From NCBI RefSeq assembly GCF_003994485.1, contig NZ_RZNJ01000004.1, positions 248,001 to 312,000 on the forward strand: a stretch of 64,000 nt of DNA. The letters are read 5' to 3'. Under the pieces are notes generated by a model, which was not told where the DNA came from, ran no database searches, and saw only the letters and a list, made by a program, of their open reading frames with translations. Shown one piece after another: positions 37,185-46,243 of this stretch. A program made the translations under genes and the position numbers. The stretch is from Arsenicitalea aurantiaca (GTDB lineage: Bacteria; Pseudomonadota; Alphaproteobacteria; Rhizobiales; Devosiaceae). Position 1 is the first letter of the stretch. Each line of letters starts with the position of its first letter.

Positions 37185-38134
37185 TGCCGAGCCGCAAGCC
37201 GATCCTCGAACCCTATCGCCGTTTCACCAAGGCAGAATGGGCAAAGTTCCGCGACGGCGAGCCGATGACGCTGGACGCGGCCGATCTCGACCGGTTGCGG
37301 GCGCTCAACGACCCGATCTCGCTCGAGGAGGCCGAGGCGATCTACCTGCCGCTGGCGCGGCTCCTCTCGCTTTATGTCGAAGCGACGCAGGCCCTCCACC
37401 GCGCCTCAAGCGAATTCCTCGGGGTGTCGGACGGCAAGGTGCCCTACATCATCGGCGTGGCGGGCTCGGTCGCGGTCGGCAAGTCGACCACCGCGCGCAT
37501 TCTCGCGGCGCTCCTGCAGCGCTGGAAGACCTCCCCCAAGGTCGATCTCGTGACGACCGACGGCTTTCTCTACCCCAATGCCGAACTGCAGCGGCGCGGC
37601 ATCATGGACCGCAAGGGCTTCCCAGAAAGCTATGACCGCGGGCGCTTCGTCAACTTCCTCGCCGACATCAAGTCCGGCAAGCCCCAGGTCGCGGTGCCGA
37701 CCTATTCCCACCTCGTCTATGACGTCGTGCCCGGCGAGGAGGTGCTCATCGACCGGCCGGACATTCTCGTCGTCGAGGGGCTCAACATCCTGCAGCCGGG
37801 CGAATTGCCCGCCGACGGCAATCCGATCGTCTTCGCCTCAGATTTCCTCGATTTTTCGATCTATATCGATGCCGAGGAAGCCGATCTGCGCAGCTGGTTC
37901 CTCGAGCGCTTCTTCCGGCTCCGCGAAACCGCGTTCCGGGACCCTAGCTCCTTCTTCCATCGCTTTGCCGAAATGAGCGAGGAGGAGGCGCGCGCCTTCG
38001 GCGTCTGGGCCTGGGAGGAGATCAACCTGCCCAACCTCAAGACCAATATCGTGCCGACCCGGTCCCGGGCCGATCTGGTGCTGAAGAAGGGTCCGAGCCA
38101 CGCCATCGCCGAAGTGGCGCTGCGCCGGCTCTGA
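37184..38134 (+). CDS. coaA: Pantothenate kinase, type I
   Basis: A 316-aa P-loop kinase that starts coenzyme A synthesis and is usually feedback-inhibited by CoA. The Walker A motif is [15 protein letters not shown] near residue 95. [16 protein letters not shown] and [11 protein letters not shown] are family signatures. It is joined to hisE by a TGATG overlap, an arrangement common in Hyphomicrobiales. Confidence 0.97.
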   Translation: MPSRKPILEPYRRFTKAEWAKFRDGEPMTLDAADLDRLRALNDPISLEEAEAIYLPLARLLSLYVEATQALHRASSEFLGVSDGKVPYIIGVAGSVAVGKSTTARILAALLQRWKTSPKVDLVTTDGFLYPNAELQRRGIMDRKGFPESYDRGRFVNFLADIKSGKPQVAVPTYSHLVYDVVPGEEVLIDRPDILVVEGLNILQPGELPADGNPIVFASDFLDFSIYIDAEEADLRSWFLERFFRLRETAFRDPSSFFHRFAEMSEEEARAFGVWAWEEINLPNLKTNIVPTRSRADLVLKKGPSHAIAEVALRRL

Positions 38135-38142
38135 GCGGGGCC

Positions 38143-39153
38143 TCAGGGGGCGATGACGAGCCCCTTCTCTGCCGCGAGTGCGCCCAGATCGGCGACCGGG
38201 CGTGCCCCGATATGGGAGATGACTTCGGACGCGGCGAGGCAGCCGAGCTTCAGCGCCATTTCGAAATCCTGCCCGCGCCCCGCAGCAAGCAGAAAGCCCG
38301 AGGCAAAAAGGTCGCCCGCGCCCGTGACGTCGACCACGTCGGGGACGGCAAAGGCGGGCACCGAGACGATCTCGCCATTCCAGATCGCCATCGCGCCGTT
38401 CTCGCCCATGGTGATGGCGGCCAACTCGGCATCCTTGGCGATCTCGCGGACGGCAGCGCCGAAATCCTCGGTCTCGTAGAGCGCCATCAGCTCATCGACA
38501 TTGGCAAAGACGTAGTCGATGGTCTGCGAGCGGATGAGATCGAGGAATTCCTCGCGGAAACGGTTGACGCAGAACGGGTCCGAAAGCGTGATCGCGGCGG
38601 CCCGCTCATGCTTGTGGGCGAAATGGGCCGCCTTGACGAATGCCCGCTTGGCCTCGACCGGGTCCCAGAGATAGCCCTCCATATAGGTGACGGTCGCTGC
38701 CCCGATCTCGTCCTCGAGGATGTCGGCTTCGGTCAATTCGTGGCAGGCGCCGAGATAGGTGTTCATGGTGCGCTCGCCATCGGCGCTCAAGAGGATCATC
38801 GAGCGGGCGGTCGCCGCCCCGTTGATGAGCCGCGGCGTTGCGTAATGCACCGACTGGGCCTTGAGATCGGCCGCGAAGGCATCGCCGAGCTCGTCATTGG
38901 CGACCTTGCCGACGAAGGCCGCGCGCCCGCCGAGCGAGGCGACGCCCGCGGCCGTGTTCGCCGCGCTGCCGCCCGAGATGCGGGCTTTCTCGGCCGGCAT
39001 GCGATCGTAGAGATAGGCGGAGCGATCCGCATCGACGAGGTGCATGATGCCCTCGGTCAGCCCCTCGGCCTCGAGGAAACCCTCGGGGATGGGGGCGATG
39101 ACGTCGACGATGGCGTTGCCGATGGTGAGCACGTCAAATCTGGTCTCGACCAT
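38143..39153 (-). CDS. PfkB-family sugar/nucleoside kinase (adenosine-kinase-like)
   Basis: A 336-aa ribokinase-fold kinase. The first PfkB signature appears as ISGGSAANTAAGVASLGG, the second as DVTGAGDLFASGFLLA with the catalytic Asp. The N-terminal DVLTIGNAIVDVIAP and length fit the group annotated as adenosine kinase in alphaproteobacteria; the true substrate is not certain. The start at 39153 removes a non-conserved 50-residue extension. It faces coaA tail to tail with only 8 bp between. Confidence 0.88.
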   Translation of the reverse strand: MVETRFDVLTIGNAIVDVIAPIPEGFLEAEGLTEGIMHLVDADRSAYLYDRMPAEKARISGGSAANTAAGVASLGGRAAFVGKVANDELGDAFAADLKAQSVHYATPRLINGAATARSMILLSADGERTMNTYLGACHELTEADILEDEIGAATVTYMEGYLWDPVEAKRAFVKAAHFAHKHERAAAITLSDPFCVNRFREEFLDLIRSQTIDYVFANVDELMALYETEDFGAAVREIAKDAELAAITMGENGAMAIWNGEIVSVPAFAVPDVVDVTGAGDLFASGFLLAAGRGQDFEMALKLGCLAASEVISHIGARPVADLGALAAEKGLVIAP

Positions 39154-39280
39154 CGCGTCTTCGTCTCCGTTTGCTGGGCCGCCCGGAGATAGAGGATTAG
39201 CCCCGGCTGCGCAACATCGGGACGGTTGACGGCGCGGGGCGGGCATGGCCATCCTCGGGCACGCCGCCGGAGGCCTCCCC

Positions 39281-39730
39281 ATGCTCGATCTCGTGCTTGC
39301 CATTGCCCATCACCTCGCGGTCTTTGCGCTGGTGGGGCTCATCTTCGCCGAATTCGTGATCCTCAGGCCCGGGCTCGAGCCGCGCCGGCTGGGCCAGCTG
39401 AGCGCGCTCGACGCAGCCTATGGGCTGAGCGCGGTCGCGGTGCTGGTGGCGGGTGTCGCACGGGTCGTCTGGGGCGCCAAGGGGGCCGAATATTACCTCT
39501 CGAGCCACGCCTTCTGGGGCAAGATGGGTGCGCTCGTCATCATCGGTATCCTCTCGATCCCGCCCACCCTCGCCATCATGAAATGGAAGAAGGCGGCGAA
39601 GGCCGACCCGGCCTATGTCGTGCCAGAGGCGGAGATCGGCCGCATGCGGCTCTTTCTCCATATCGAGCTCTTCCTGCTGTTTCTCGTCCCGATCTTCGCG
39701 GCGATGATGGCGCGGCGCGGACTCTACTAG
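39281..39730 (+). CDS. DUF2214 membrane protein
   Basis: A 149-aa protein with four hydrophobic spans (LAIAHHLAVFALVGLIFAEF, a segment around 50-70, one around 85-105 and a last one near the C-terminus). It matches DUF2214, whose function is unknown; the His pair in the first span recalls heme- or metal-binding membrane proteins such as HemJ. The start at 39281 has a good GGAGG element at 39269-39273. The TAG stop interlocks with the nth stop (CTAG). Confidence 0.82.
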   Translation: MLDLVLAIAHHLAVFALVGLIFAEFVILRPGLEPRRLGQLSALDAAYGLSAVAVLVAGVARVVWGAKGAEYYLSSHAFWGKMGALVIIGILSIPPTLAIMKWKKAAKADPAYVVPEAEIGRMRLFLHIELFLLFLVPIFAAMMARRGLY

Positions 39731-40443
39731 GCTTTGGGCAGGGGTGGCGAGCGCACGCCCTTTTCCTTGACGACCGGCGCCGGGGTCTTCGGCTCGAACC
39801 GGCACCAGGGGGCGATGAGGCAGCGCCAGCATTCGGGCTTGCGCGACTTGCACACATAGCGCCCGTGCAGGATCAGCCAGTGATGGGCATGGAGCAGGTA
39901 ATGCTCGGGCACGACCTTGAGGAGGTTCAGTTCCACCTCGAGCGGGGTCTTGCCCGGCGCGAGACCGGTGCGGTTGCCGACGCGGAAAAGGTGCGTGTCG
40001 ACCGCGATGGTGGGCTCGCCAAAGGCGATGTTGAGGACGACATTGGCGGTCTTCCGCCCGACGCCGGGCAGCGTTTCGAGGGCCTCGCGGGTCCGGGGCA
40101 CCTCCCCGCCATGTTCGTCAACGAGGATCTCGGCGAGCCTTTGGACGTTCTTTGCCTTGGTGCGGTAGAGCCCGATGGTCTTGATGAGCTCCGCGATCCG
40201 GTCGGCGCCGAGGGCGGCCATCTTCTGGGGCGTGTCGGCGAGCGCAAAGAGTGCGGGCGTTGCCTTGTTGACCCCGGCATCGGTCGCCTGGGCCGAAAGC
40301 ACCACCGCAACGAGGAGGGTGAAGGGATTGGTATGGAGGAGTTCGCCCTTGGGTTCGGGCTCGGCTGCCGAAAAAGCGCCGAAAATGGCCTCGACATCTT
40401 GAGCGGGCAGCCGTTTCGTCCTCTGTCTCCTGCCCGCGGCCAC
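39727..40443 (-). CDS. nth: Endonuclease III
   Basis: A 238-aa DNA glycosylase/AP lyase removing oxidised pyrimidines. The helix-hairpin-helix LETLPGVGRKTANVVLN carries the catalytic Lys; the catalytic Asp is in TIAVDTHLFRV. The iron-sulfur cluster ligands are complete: C-X6-C-X2-C-X5-C in CKSRKPECWRCLIAPWC. The start is a GTG at 40443, five nt after AGGAGG; there is no suitable ATG. Convergent with the DUF2214 gene, divergent from the DUF2244 gene. Confidence 0.96.
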   Translation of the reverse strand: MAAGRRQRTKRLPAQDVEAIFGAFSAAEPEPKGELLHTNPFTLLVAVVLSAQATDAGVNKATPALFALADTPQKMAALGADRIAELIKTIGLYRTKAKNVQRLAEILVDEHGGEVPRTREALETLPGVGRKTANVVLNIAFGEPTIAVDTHLFRVGNRTGLAPGKTPLEVELNLLKVVPEHYLLHAHHWLILHGRYVCKSRKPECWRCLIAPWCRFEPKTPAPVVKEKGVRSPPLPKA

Positions 40444-40501
40444 CGCGCCCTCCTGATCTGAACCTTTGTGCCTGCCGTTCCATGCAAAGTCGGGACAGAA
40501 A

Positions 40502-40969
40502 ATGCAAGCTGAGCCGATCTTCGCCGCGACCCTGACGCCGCACAATGCGCTCTCCGCCACGGGGCTGCGCAATGTGATGATCGTCTTTGCCGGGCTTGCG
40601 GCGCTGCCGTCGCTCATTTTCTTCCAGCTCGGCGCCTGGCCGATCCTGGGGTTCATGGGGCTCGACATCCTCCTCGTCTGGTGGGCGCTCTCGGCCTCGC
40701 GCCGGGCGGGGCGGCGCTTCGAGGAGGTGACGCTCTGGTCCGACGCGCTGGAAATCCGCCAGGTAAGCGCGGCAGGGGCGGAAAACCATGAGCGGTTCAA
40801 CCCCTTCTACGTCCGCCTCGTCATCGAGCGCGATTATGACGAGCGCACCACGGCGCTGCGGCTGCGCACCCGCGAGCGGGAGCTCGAGATCGGCGCCTTC
40901 CTCAACCCCGAGGACAAGGCGAGTTTTGCCAAGGTCTTCGGCAGTGCGCTCCGTAAGGCGCGGGGGTAG
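40502..40969 (+). CDS. DUF2244 membrane protein
   Basis: A 155-aa protein with two adjacent hydrophobic spans (VMIVFAGLAALPSLIFFQLG and the segment after it) and a C-terminal soluble domain rich in Arg and Glu (LRTRERELEIGAFLNPEDK). It matches DUF2244; function unknown. The divergent pairing with nth is frequent in alphaproteobacteria. The ATG at 40502 is the likely start. Confidence 0.85.
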   Translation: MQAEPIFAATLTPHNALSATGLRNVMIVFAGLAALPSLIFFQLGAWPILGFMGLDILLVWWALSASRRAGRRFEEVTLWSDALEIRQVSAAGAENHERFNPFYVRLVIERDYDERTTALRLRTRERELEIGAFLNPEDKASFAKVFGSALRKARG

Positions 40970-41024
40970 AGGCCGCGTCAAAACCGGGTCGCGCGGGGGG
41001 CGCGCCCTGCGCTAATCTTAGCTC

Positions 41025-41933
41025 ATGAACACGATCGCTCCCGACGGCCCAGAGGCCGGAGATTACGAAAAAGTCCGCGCCGCCATCCGCTTCCTTTCGG
41101 AAACGCCGGCCGATGCGCTGGAGCTGCCCGCCTTCGCGCGCGGGCTCGGGCTCTCCGAGCGGCAGCTGACCGATCTCTTCCGGCGCTGGTGCGGGCTGTC
41201 GCCCAAAAGCTTTGCGCAGGCGGTGGCGCTCAACCACGCCAGGGCGCTGCTCGCGCGGCGCGAGAGCGTGCTCGACACGACCTATGCGGTCGGGCTCTCC
41301 TCGACCTCGCGGCTCCATGATCTCTTCGTCACCCATGAGGCGATGCCGCCCGGCGCCTTCCGGGCGAGCGGGGCGGGGCTCGACATGGTCTGGGGCACCG
41401 CCCCCTCCCCCTTCGGCACGGCGGTTCTGACGCTGACCGAATACGGGCTCTCGGGGATCGGCTTTGCGGACGCCGAAACCGGCGAGCAGGCCGCCTTCGA
41501 GGATCTGGCCAATCGCTGGCCCAATGCGCGGTTCACGCGAGACGATCAGCGCATCGCCCCGGTCGCCGCCCGCATCTTCGATCCGAGCCGCTGGGACCCC
41601 GCGGCGCCGGTGCGCGTGGTGCTGATCGGCACAGACTTCGAGGTGAAGGTGTGGGAGCATCTGCTCGCCATCCCCGTGGGGTCGGCGACCACCTATGGCG
41701 CTCTCGCCAGAACGCTGGGCCGCCCCACGGCCGCCCGCGCCGTCGGCGCGGCGGTCGGGCGCAACCCCATCTCCTTCGTCGTCCCCTGCCACCGCGTCGT
41801 CGGCAGCGCCGGCGCCCTCACCGGCTACCACTGGGGCGTTCCCCGCAAACGGGCGATGCTGGGCTGGGAAGCGGGGGTGGTTGCGACGCCGACGGGGAGG
41901 ATGGAGGGCGGGGTGGTGGTGTTCGAGAGCTAG
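41025..41933 (+). CDS. Two-domain Ada-like protein: AraC-type activator fused to O6-alkylguanine-DNA alkyltransferase
   Basis: A 302-aa protein. Residues 1-105 hold an AraC-type helix-turn-helix ([19 protein letters not shown], then NHARALL and [11 protein letters not shown]). The rest is an alkyltransferase domain with the acceptor Cys255 in [10 protein letters not shown] and the recognition helix with [12 protein letters not shown]. The N-terminal zinc domain of E. coli Ada, which repairs phosphotriesters and switches on its regulon, is absent. It can therefore repair O6-alkylguanine and probably bind DNA, but activation by methylation must differ. Adjacent to the Shedu insertion. Confidence 0.92.
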   Translation: MNTIAPDGPEAGDYEKVRAAIRFLSETPADALELPAFARGLGLSERQLTDLFRRWCGLSPKSFAQAVALNHARALLARRESVLDTTYAVGLSSTSRLHDLFVTHEAMPPGAFRASGAGLDMVWGTAPSPFGTAVLTLTEYGLSGIGFADAETGEQAAFEDLANRWPNARFTRDDQRIAPVAARIFDPSRWDPAAPVRVVLIGTDFEVKVWEHLLAIPVGSATTYGALARTLGRPTAARAVGAAVGRNPISFVVPCHRVVGSAGALTGYHWGVPRKRAMLGWEAGVVATPTGRMEGGVVVFES

Positions 41934-42110
41934 CTCGGCAAACCGACTCCATTCAGGCACTAGTTGGGAGCTTGGGGATGCGGATCAGACTGTAGACCTT
42001 CGGAAATGATGATCTTGGGGCAACCAGCCTCAAAGTTCAGTCCAAAAAGCCCTGAGTGCACGACCTGAGGCACAGAGCTGGCACGCCCGAGCCGCCAGGA
42101 TCTGGCGTTG

Positions 42111-43286
42111 CTACTCGATCGAAGTTTCGGCGTCGTCCACGATGAATTTGGCGCGGGCGTAAAGCTCATCGAACGTCATAACTTCTGGCCAGCGGAGTGA
42201 GCGACGGAAAAGCTCGAATGACCTATACTTGTCCTTGTTGGTGCCCTTGGGCGTTTGGAACTGTCCAAGGTCTCCGACGACCAGAAACGAGCGTGGCTGG
42301 AACTGAAATAGGGTCTCGCCGGTGGGGTCGCCGCTATCCAAGTGGGTGGGCCGGTACTCTTCCGTCAGGTCTTCAAGCGCTCGCTGCACCGTCACTTGGA
42401 TTTGAGACACTGCCCCAGCCAGCTCCAAACTGGGGGCAAAGACGCCAGGGCGGTAGTATTTGACTAGTTCGGTATCGGACGTCTTGATCTCGACAAAACA
42501 GAGTGAGTTGATAGCAGCGACGGTTTTCATGAGGCCGTCGACCTCCTTGCCACGCCCGGTGATGTTGTATCCCGCGACCTTGTTGCGAAGCGCGCGGCCG
42601 TCCAACTCGGACATTGCAATGTAGGACAGACCGTAGCCGAATATCCACGTATTACGCTCGAAAAAAGCCTGCCAAGCCATTTCAAGACCCTTGTGCTTCT
42701 CCCCTTCAGACGCGCGAAGTTCCGGGTCGTCAAGCATCTGACGAAAGAAGACAAGCTCGCGCCGACGCCGGGCCAGTCCCACGATGTCCTGTGCCTCGAT
42801 ATCATTCTCCAAGATGGTGTTGAGAAGCAATGGGTCCTCGGCCAAGACGCGAGCAATTTGACGCCGGTCAAAGGTGGACTGCACAAGGGTGCGGTCAGAC
42901 ACTCGGCCACCTAGCTCGTCCACGAAGATCATTGTCTCCGCCGCCTTGATGAAGGTCAGTAGGTCGTCGATCTCGCGACCATAGAGCGGAAAAGCGATCT
43001 CCTTGTGCGGACCGCCCTTGTTGTTCCACTTCTGGAGCGTGAGATTAGTAATCTGGTTCTGGTCCTGGTAGAGGGTAGCCTTGATTTGGTATCTCGCGCC
43101 TTCCATGTGCCGCAAAACAACTTCCTTACCTTCCTTCACAGCGACCAATCCCCCCCTACCTTCAATTACCCGATACAAGAAGCGGCGCGGCTGAACAGGC
43201 GCGCCGTGAATGCTGCTGATGCGTCTGGAGTAGTACGTGTGGCGCGGTATGCGCTTCCAAAAGTAGGTCTCGTCGCTGTCCGACAT
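42111..43286 (-). CDS. sduA: Shedu-type anti-phage nuclease (DUF4263)
   Basis: A 391-aa protein whose C-terminal half matches the Shedu (SduA, DUF4263) nuclease, a single-gene phage-defence system. The PD-(D/E)XK site is visible: Asp250 in GRGKEVDGLM, Glu266 and Lys268 in CFVEIKTSD, and a conserved Gln at 295-297 (SQIQV). A conserved WQAFFERNTWIFGYGLSY stretch lies at 205-222. The N-terminal half (1-190) is the variable sensing part. Base composition is clearly lower than in the neighbours (about 50% GC in a counted 60-bp line), which points to acquisition. No partner genes, integrase or att repeats were seen. Confidence 0.88.
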   Translation of the reverse strand: MSDSDETYFWKRIPRHTYYSRRISSIHGAPVQPRRFLYRVIEGRGGLVAVKEGKEVVLRHMEGARYQIKATLYQDQNQITNLTLQKWNNKGGPHKEIAFPLYGREIDDLLTFIKAAETMIFVDELGGRVSDRTLVQSTFDRRQIARVLAEDPLLLNTILENDIEAQDIVGLARRRRELVFFRQMLDDPELRASEGEKHKGLEMAWQAFFERNTWIFGYGLSYIAMSELDGRALRNKVAGYNITGRGKEVDGLMKTVAAINSLCFVEIKTSDTELVKYYRPGVFAPSLELAGAVSQIQVTVQRALEDLTEEYRPTHLDSGDPTGETLFQFQPRSFLVVGDLGQFQTPKGTNKDKYRSFELFRRSLRWPEVMTFDELYARAKFIVDDAETSIE

Positions 43287-43493
43287 TGTCTACCAAATGT
43301 AGAATCGAAAGCGTCAATATACTGGAGCTATTGCTTAGAGTCCTGAGCTGAGAAATCATCCACAGGTGAGCGAGCGAGAACCAAAAGCGAAACGGCGGCT
43401 ACCGCAGAACAAGCGGAAATTAAAAATGATGTCGGATTGGTCACAGACAGGTTCAAAGCTGGGCTACTGCCGCCTGCGCCCTCTCACCGCCCC
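43287..43493. other. Low-GC spacer beside the Shedu gene
   Basis: A 207-bp stretch with no gene, about 48% GC in a counted line, holding the Shedu promoter region. A TCTAC-N5-GTAGA inverted repeat at 43289-43303 lies 3 bp before the start codon and might be an operator or a small hairpin over the ribosome site. Confidence 0.5.
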
Positions 43494-44108
43494 CTAAACC
43501 CCAACCCGCTCGTCCAACGCCCCATCCGCCTTCAGCCGATAGACAATCGGCTCGCCCGTCGCGATTTCGCGTTTGAGAATCTGTTCGGGCGTCAGGCCTT
43601 CGATGGCCATGACGAGGGCGCGGAGCGAATTGCCGTGGGCGGCGACGAGGACGGTTTCGCCGGCCGCGACATGGGGGCGGATTTCGGTTTCGTAATAGGG
43701 GAGCGTGCGCTGCGCCGTCATTTCGAGGCTTTCCCCGCCCGGGGGCGGCACGTCGTAGGAGCGGCGCCAGATCAGCACCTGCTCCTCGCCCCATTTGGCA
43801 CGCGCATCATCCTTGTTGAGCCCGGAGAGATCGCCATAGTCGCGCTCGTTGAGCGCGGTGTTGCGCACGATGGTGACGTTCTCGATGCCCATCTCCTCGA
43901 GGATGAGATCGAGCGTGTGCTGGGCGCGTCTGAGGCCAGAGGTGTAGAACCGGTCGGGCACGATGCCGGCCGCCTTGAGCTTTCTGCCCGTTTCGCGGGC
44001 CTCGCCGACACCCTTTTCGGTCAGCGCCGGATTGCGCCAGCCGGTGAAGAGGTTTTTGAGGTTCCACTCGCTCTCGCCATGGCGGACGAGGATCAGCGTG
44101 CCGGTCAT
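43494..44108 (-). CDS. gpmA: 2,3-bisphosphoglycerate-dependent phosphoglycerate mutase
   Basis: A 204-aa glycolytic mutase interconverting 3- and 2-phosphoglycerate. The catalytic histidine His10 is in [10 protein letters not shown]; the second active-site region is [26 protein letters not shown] matches the family. It is slightly shorter than the 230-250 aa enterobacterial enzyme, as is normal for alphaproteobacteria. First gene to the right of the Shedu insertion; same strand as dapB. Confidence 0.94.
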   Translation of the reverse strand: MTGTLILVRHGESEWNLKNLFTGWRNPALTEKGVGEARETGRKLKAAGIVPDRFYTSGLRRAQHTLDLILEEMGIENVTIVRNTALNERDYGDLSGLNKDDARAKWGEEQVLIWRRSYDVPPPGGESLEMTAQRTLPYYETEIRPHVAAGETVLVAAHGNSLRALVMAIEGLTPEQILKREIATGEPIVYRLKADGALDERVGV

Positions 44109-44134
44109 TGGGGTTTCCTCTTTTTATGCTGGGG

Positions 44135-44935
44135 TCAGAGGCCGAGGACGTCGGCCATGGAATAGAGCCCGGCGGGCCGGTCGACCGCCCAGCGGGCCGC
44201 CGCGATCGCGCCATTGGCAAAGAGCGCCCGGTCCTCGGCGCGGTGGGTCAATTCGATCCGCTCGGCGGGCCCGGCAAGAACCACGGTGTGATCCCCGACG
44301 ACCGTCCCACCGCGCAAGCTCGCAAACCCGATCGTGCCGGGCTGGCGCGCGCCGGTATGGCCGTCATAGGGCGGCTGGCGGAGGTCAGCGAGCGGTACCT
44401 GCCGGCCGCGCGCGGCGGCTTCGCCCAGGAGCAGCGCCGTGCCCGAGGGCGCGTCGACCTTGCGGTTGTGGTGCATCTCGACGATCTCGATGTCGAACTC
44501 GGCAAGGATCGCGCTGGCCTTCTCGACGAGGCTCGCGAGCACATTCACCCCGAGCGAGAAATTGCCCGATTTGACGATGCGCGCGCCCGCTTTGCCGGCC
44601 GCTGCGATGGCCGCGTCGTCTTCCGCGCTGCAGCCGGTCGTGCCGATGATGTGGACGAGGCCCCTTTCGGCCGCTGCCCTGGCGATGGCGACGCTGACGG
44701 CAGGCGCGGTGAAATCGATGATCGCGTCGGCCTGCGCAAGGGCCACCGCCATGTCATCGCCGATGGCGACGCCTGCCGGCTTCAGCCCGGCGAGCGCATA
44801 GGCATCCTGCCCGATGGCTTCGGCGCCCGGCCGGTCGATGGCTGCGACCAGTTCCATGTCGGGCGCGGCGGCGACCGCGCGCAGATTGGCGAGCCCCATG
44901 CGCCCGCCGGCGCCCATCACTGCGATCCTGATCAT
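44135..44935 (-). CDS. dapB: 4-hydroxy-tetrahydrodipicolinate reductase
   Basis: A 266-aa NAD(P)H enzyme of the lysine/diaminopimelate pathway. The nucleotide-binding motif is IRIAVMGAGGRMGLANL; the catalytic motif EMHHNRKVDAPSGTALLLGE carries the His pair and Lys, and KSGNFSLGVNVL precedes it. It is in one direction with gpmA, separated by 26 nt. Confidence 0.97.
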   Translation of the reverse strand: MIRIAVMGAGGRMGLANLRAVAAAPDMELVAAIDRPGAEAIGQDAYALAGLKPAGVAIGDDMAVALAQADAIIDFTAPAVSVAIARAAAERGLVHIIGTTGCSAEDDAAIAAAGKAGARIVKSGNFSLGVNVLASLVEKASAILAEFDIEIVEMHHNRKVDAPSGTALLLGEAAARGRQVPLADLRQPPYDGHTGARQPGTIGFASLRGGTVVGDHTVVLAGPAERIELTHRAEDRALFANGAIAAARWAVDRPAGLYSMADVLGL

Positions 44936-44982
44936 GGCCCGGCCCTCCCTTGTCGCCTTCGGCTATAGCGCGCCGCCGGCCT

Positions 44983-45681
44983 TCAGGCCAGACGGTGCCC
45001 TCCGGCCATTTCGGCCAATATGGCTCGCGCCGCCTCCACCGGGTCGGGTGCGGCGGTGATCGGGCGGCCGACAACGAGGTGGGTCGCGCCCGCATCGAGC
45101 GCGGCGCGCGGGCCCATCACCCGCTTCTGATCCCCGAGCGCGCTGCCCGCCGGCCTTATGCCCGGCGTGACGATGGCGAGCTTGTCCCCGACGATGGTGC
45201 GGATCATTTCGGCCTCATGGGCCGAGGCGACGAGCCCGCCGATCCCTGCATCGCGCGCCTGCTGCGCCCGGAGCGCGACGAGCCCGGCCGCATCGCGCCC
45301 ATAGCCGGCTTCGGCGACATCCGCATCGTCCATCGAGGTGAGGACGGTGACGCCGAGTACGGTGAGCCCCGAACCCTCCGCGGCCTTTGCAGCAACCCGC
45401 ATGGTCTTGGGATAGGCGTGGATGGTCAGCATGCTGGCGCCGGTGCGCGCGAAGGCGGCAACGCCCTTTTCGATCGTATTGTCGATATCGAGGAGCTTGA
45501 GGTCGAAAAAGACCTTCTTGCCCGCCGCGATCAGCATCTTGCCGAGCGCGAGCCCGTCCCCGCCGTAAAAGAGCTGGTAGCCGATCTTGTAGAAATCGAC
45601 CGCATCGCCGAGCCGGTCGATCAGCGCTTCGGCTTCGGCACGGCTGTCGAGGTCGAGCGCGACGATCAGCTGCCCGCTCAT
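44983..45681 (-). CDS. pyrF: Orotidine-5'-phosphate decarboxylase
   Basis: A 232-aa TIM-barrel enzyme that makes UMP, the last step of pyrimidine synthesis. The catalytic Asp-Lys-Asp array is in [31 protein letters not shown] is the N-terminal strand with the substrate Asp, and [14 protein letters not shown] binds phosphate. It overlaps the downstream end of the flavin reductase gene by 4 nt. Confidence 0.96.
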   Translation of the reverse strand: MSGQLIVALDLDSRAEAEALIDRLGDAVDFYKIGYQLFYGGDGLALGKMLIAAGKKVFFDLKLLDIDNTIEKGVAAFARTGASMLTIHAYPKTMRVAAKAAEGSGLTVLGVTVLTSMDDADVAEAGYGRDAAGLVALRAQQARDAGIGGLVASAHEAEMIRTIVGDKLAIVTPGIRPAGSALGDQKRVMGPRAALDAGATHLVVGRPITAAPDPVEAARAILAEMAGGHRLA

Positions 45682-46229
45682 ATGCCGCCTCGCGAGAAAT
45701 GGATGAGTTCGCGCACCTGCTGGTCCACCTTCTTTGCGATCGCCTCCTCGCGCGGGGCGCCGGTTTCGTCGAACGCGTCGCGCGCCGGCCCGATGCCCAG
45801 CAGCGTCGGGGTGACCAGCGCACCGAGTTTCAGAAGGCTGTCGCGCAGATGCCCGATACCCACGATCGCGCCATACTTGCCCGAGCTCACCGCGCCGAGC
45901 CCGAAGACGGGCTTGCGGAACTGCCCCAGCCGCTGCCGGCTGATCCAGGAGATGGTGTTGACGATGAGTGGGGAAGCGCCCGAATTGTATTCGGGGCTGG
46001 CGATGAAGACGATGTCGGCGGCAGCGAATTTTTCCGCCAGCGCGACGGCCGCGGCCGGCATGCCCTCGGCCTCGATGTCCTCGTTGAAGATCGGCAGCGC
46101 GTAATCGCCAAGATCGATGTCCTCGACCTCGGCGCCGGCTTCCACGAGCTTGCCGCTCACATGGCGACGCAGGATTTCATTGTAGGACCCCTTGCGGATC
46201 GATCCGCAGAGGGTAAGGGCGCGCGCCAT
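45678..46229 (-). CDS. NAD(P)H-dependent FMN reductase
   Basis: A 183-aa flavodoxin-like reductase of the NADPH-FMN/quinone reductase family. [16 protein letters not shown] is the FMN phosphate loop, and [16 protein letters not shown] is the second family signature. The physiological acceptor (quinone, azo compound, chromate or free flavin) cannot be told. It lies between dnaJ and pyrF on the same strand and overlaps pyrF (ATGA). Confidence 0.9.
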   Translation of the reverse strand: MARALTLCGSIRKGSYNEILRRHVSGKLVEAGAEVEDIDLGDYALPIFNEDIEAEGMPAAAVALAEKFAAADIVFIASPEYNSGASPLIVNTISWISRQRLGQFRKPVFGLGAVSSGKYGAIVGIGHLRDSLLKLGALVTPTLLGIGPARDAFDETGAPREEAIAKKVDQQVRELIHFSRGGI

Positions 46230-46243
46230 GGGCTTGTTCCGGG

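Noticed and set aside
41934-43493. Attachment-site direct repeats or an integrase around the Shedu gene
   Set aside because: I compared the two flanks and saw no convincing direct repeat, tRNA end or recombinase; the insertion mechanism is unknown.
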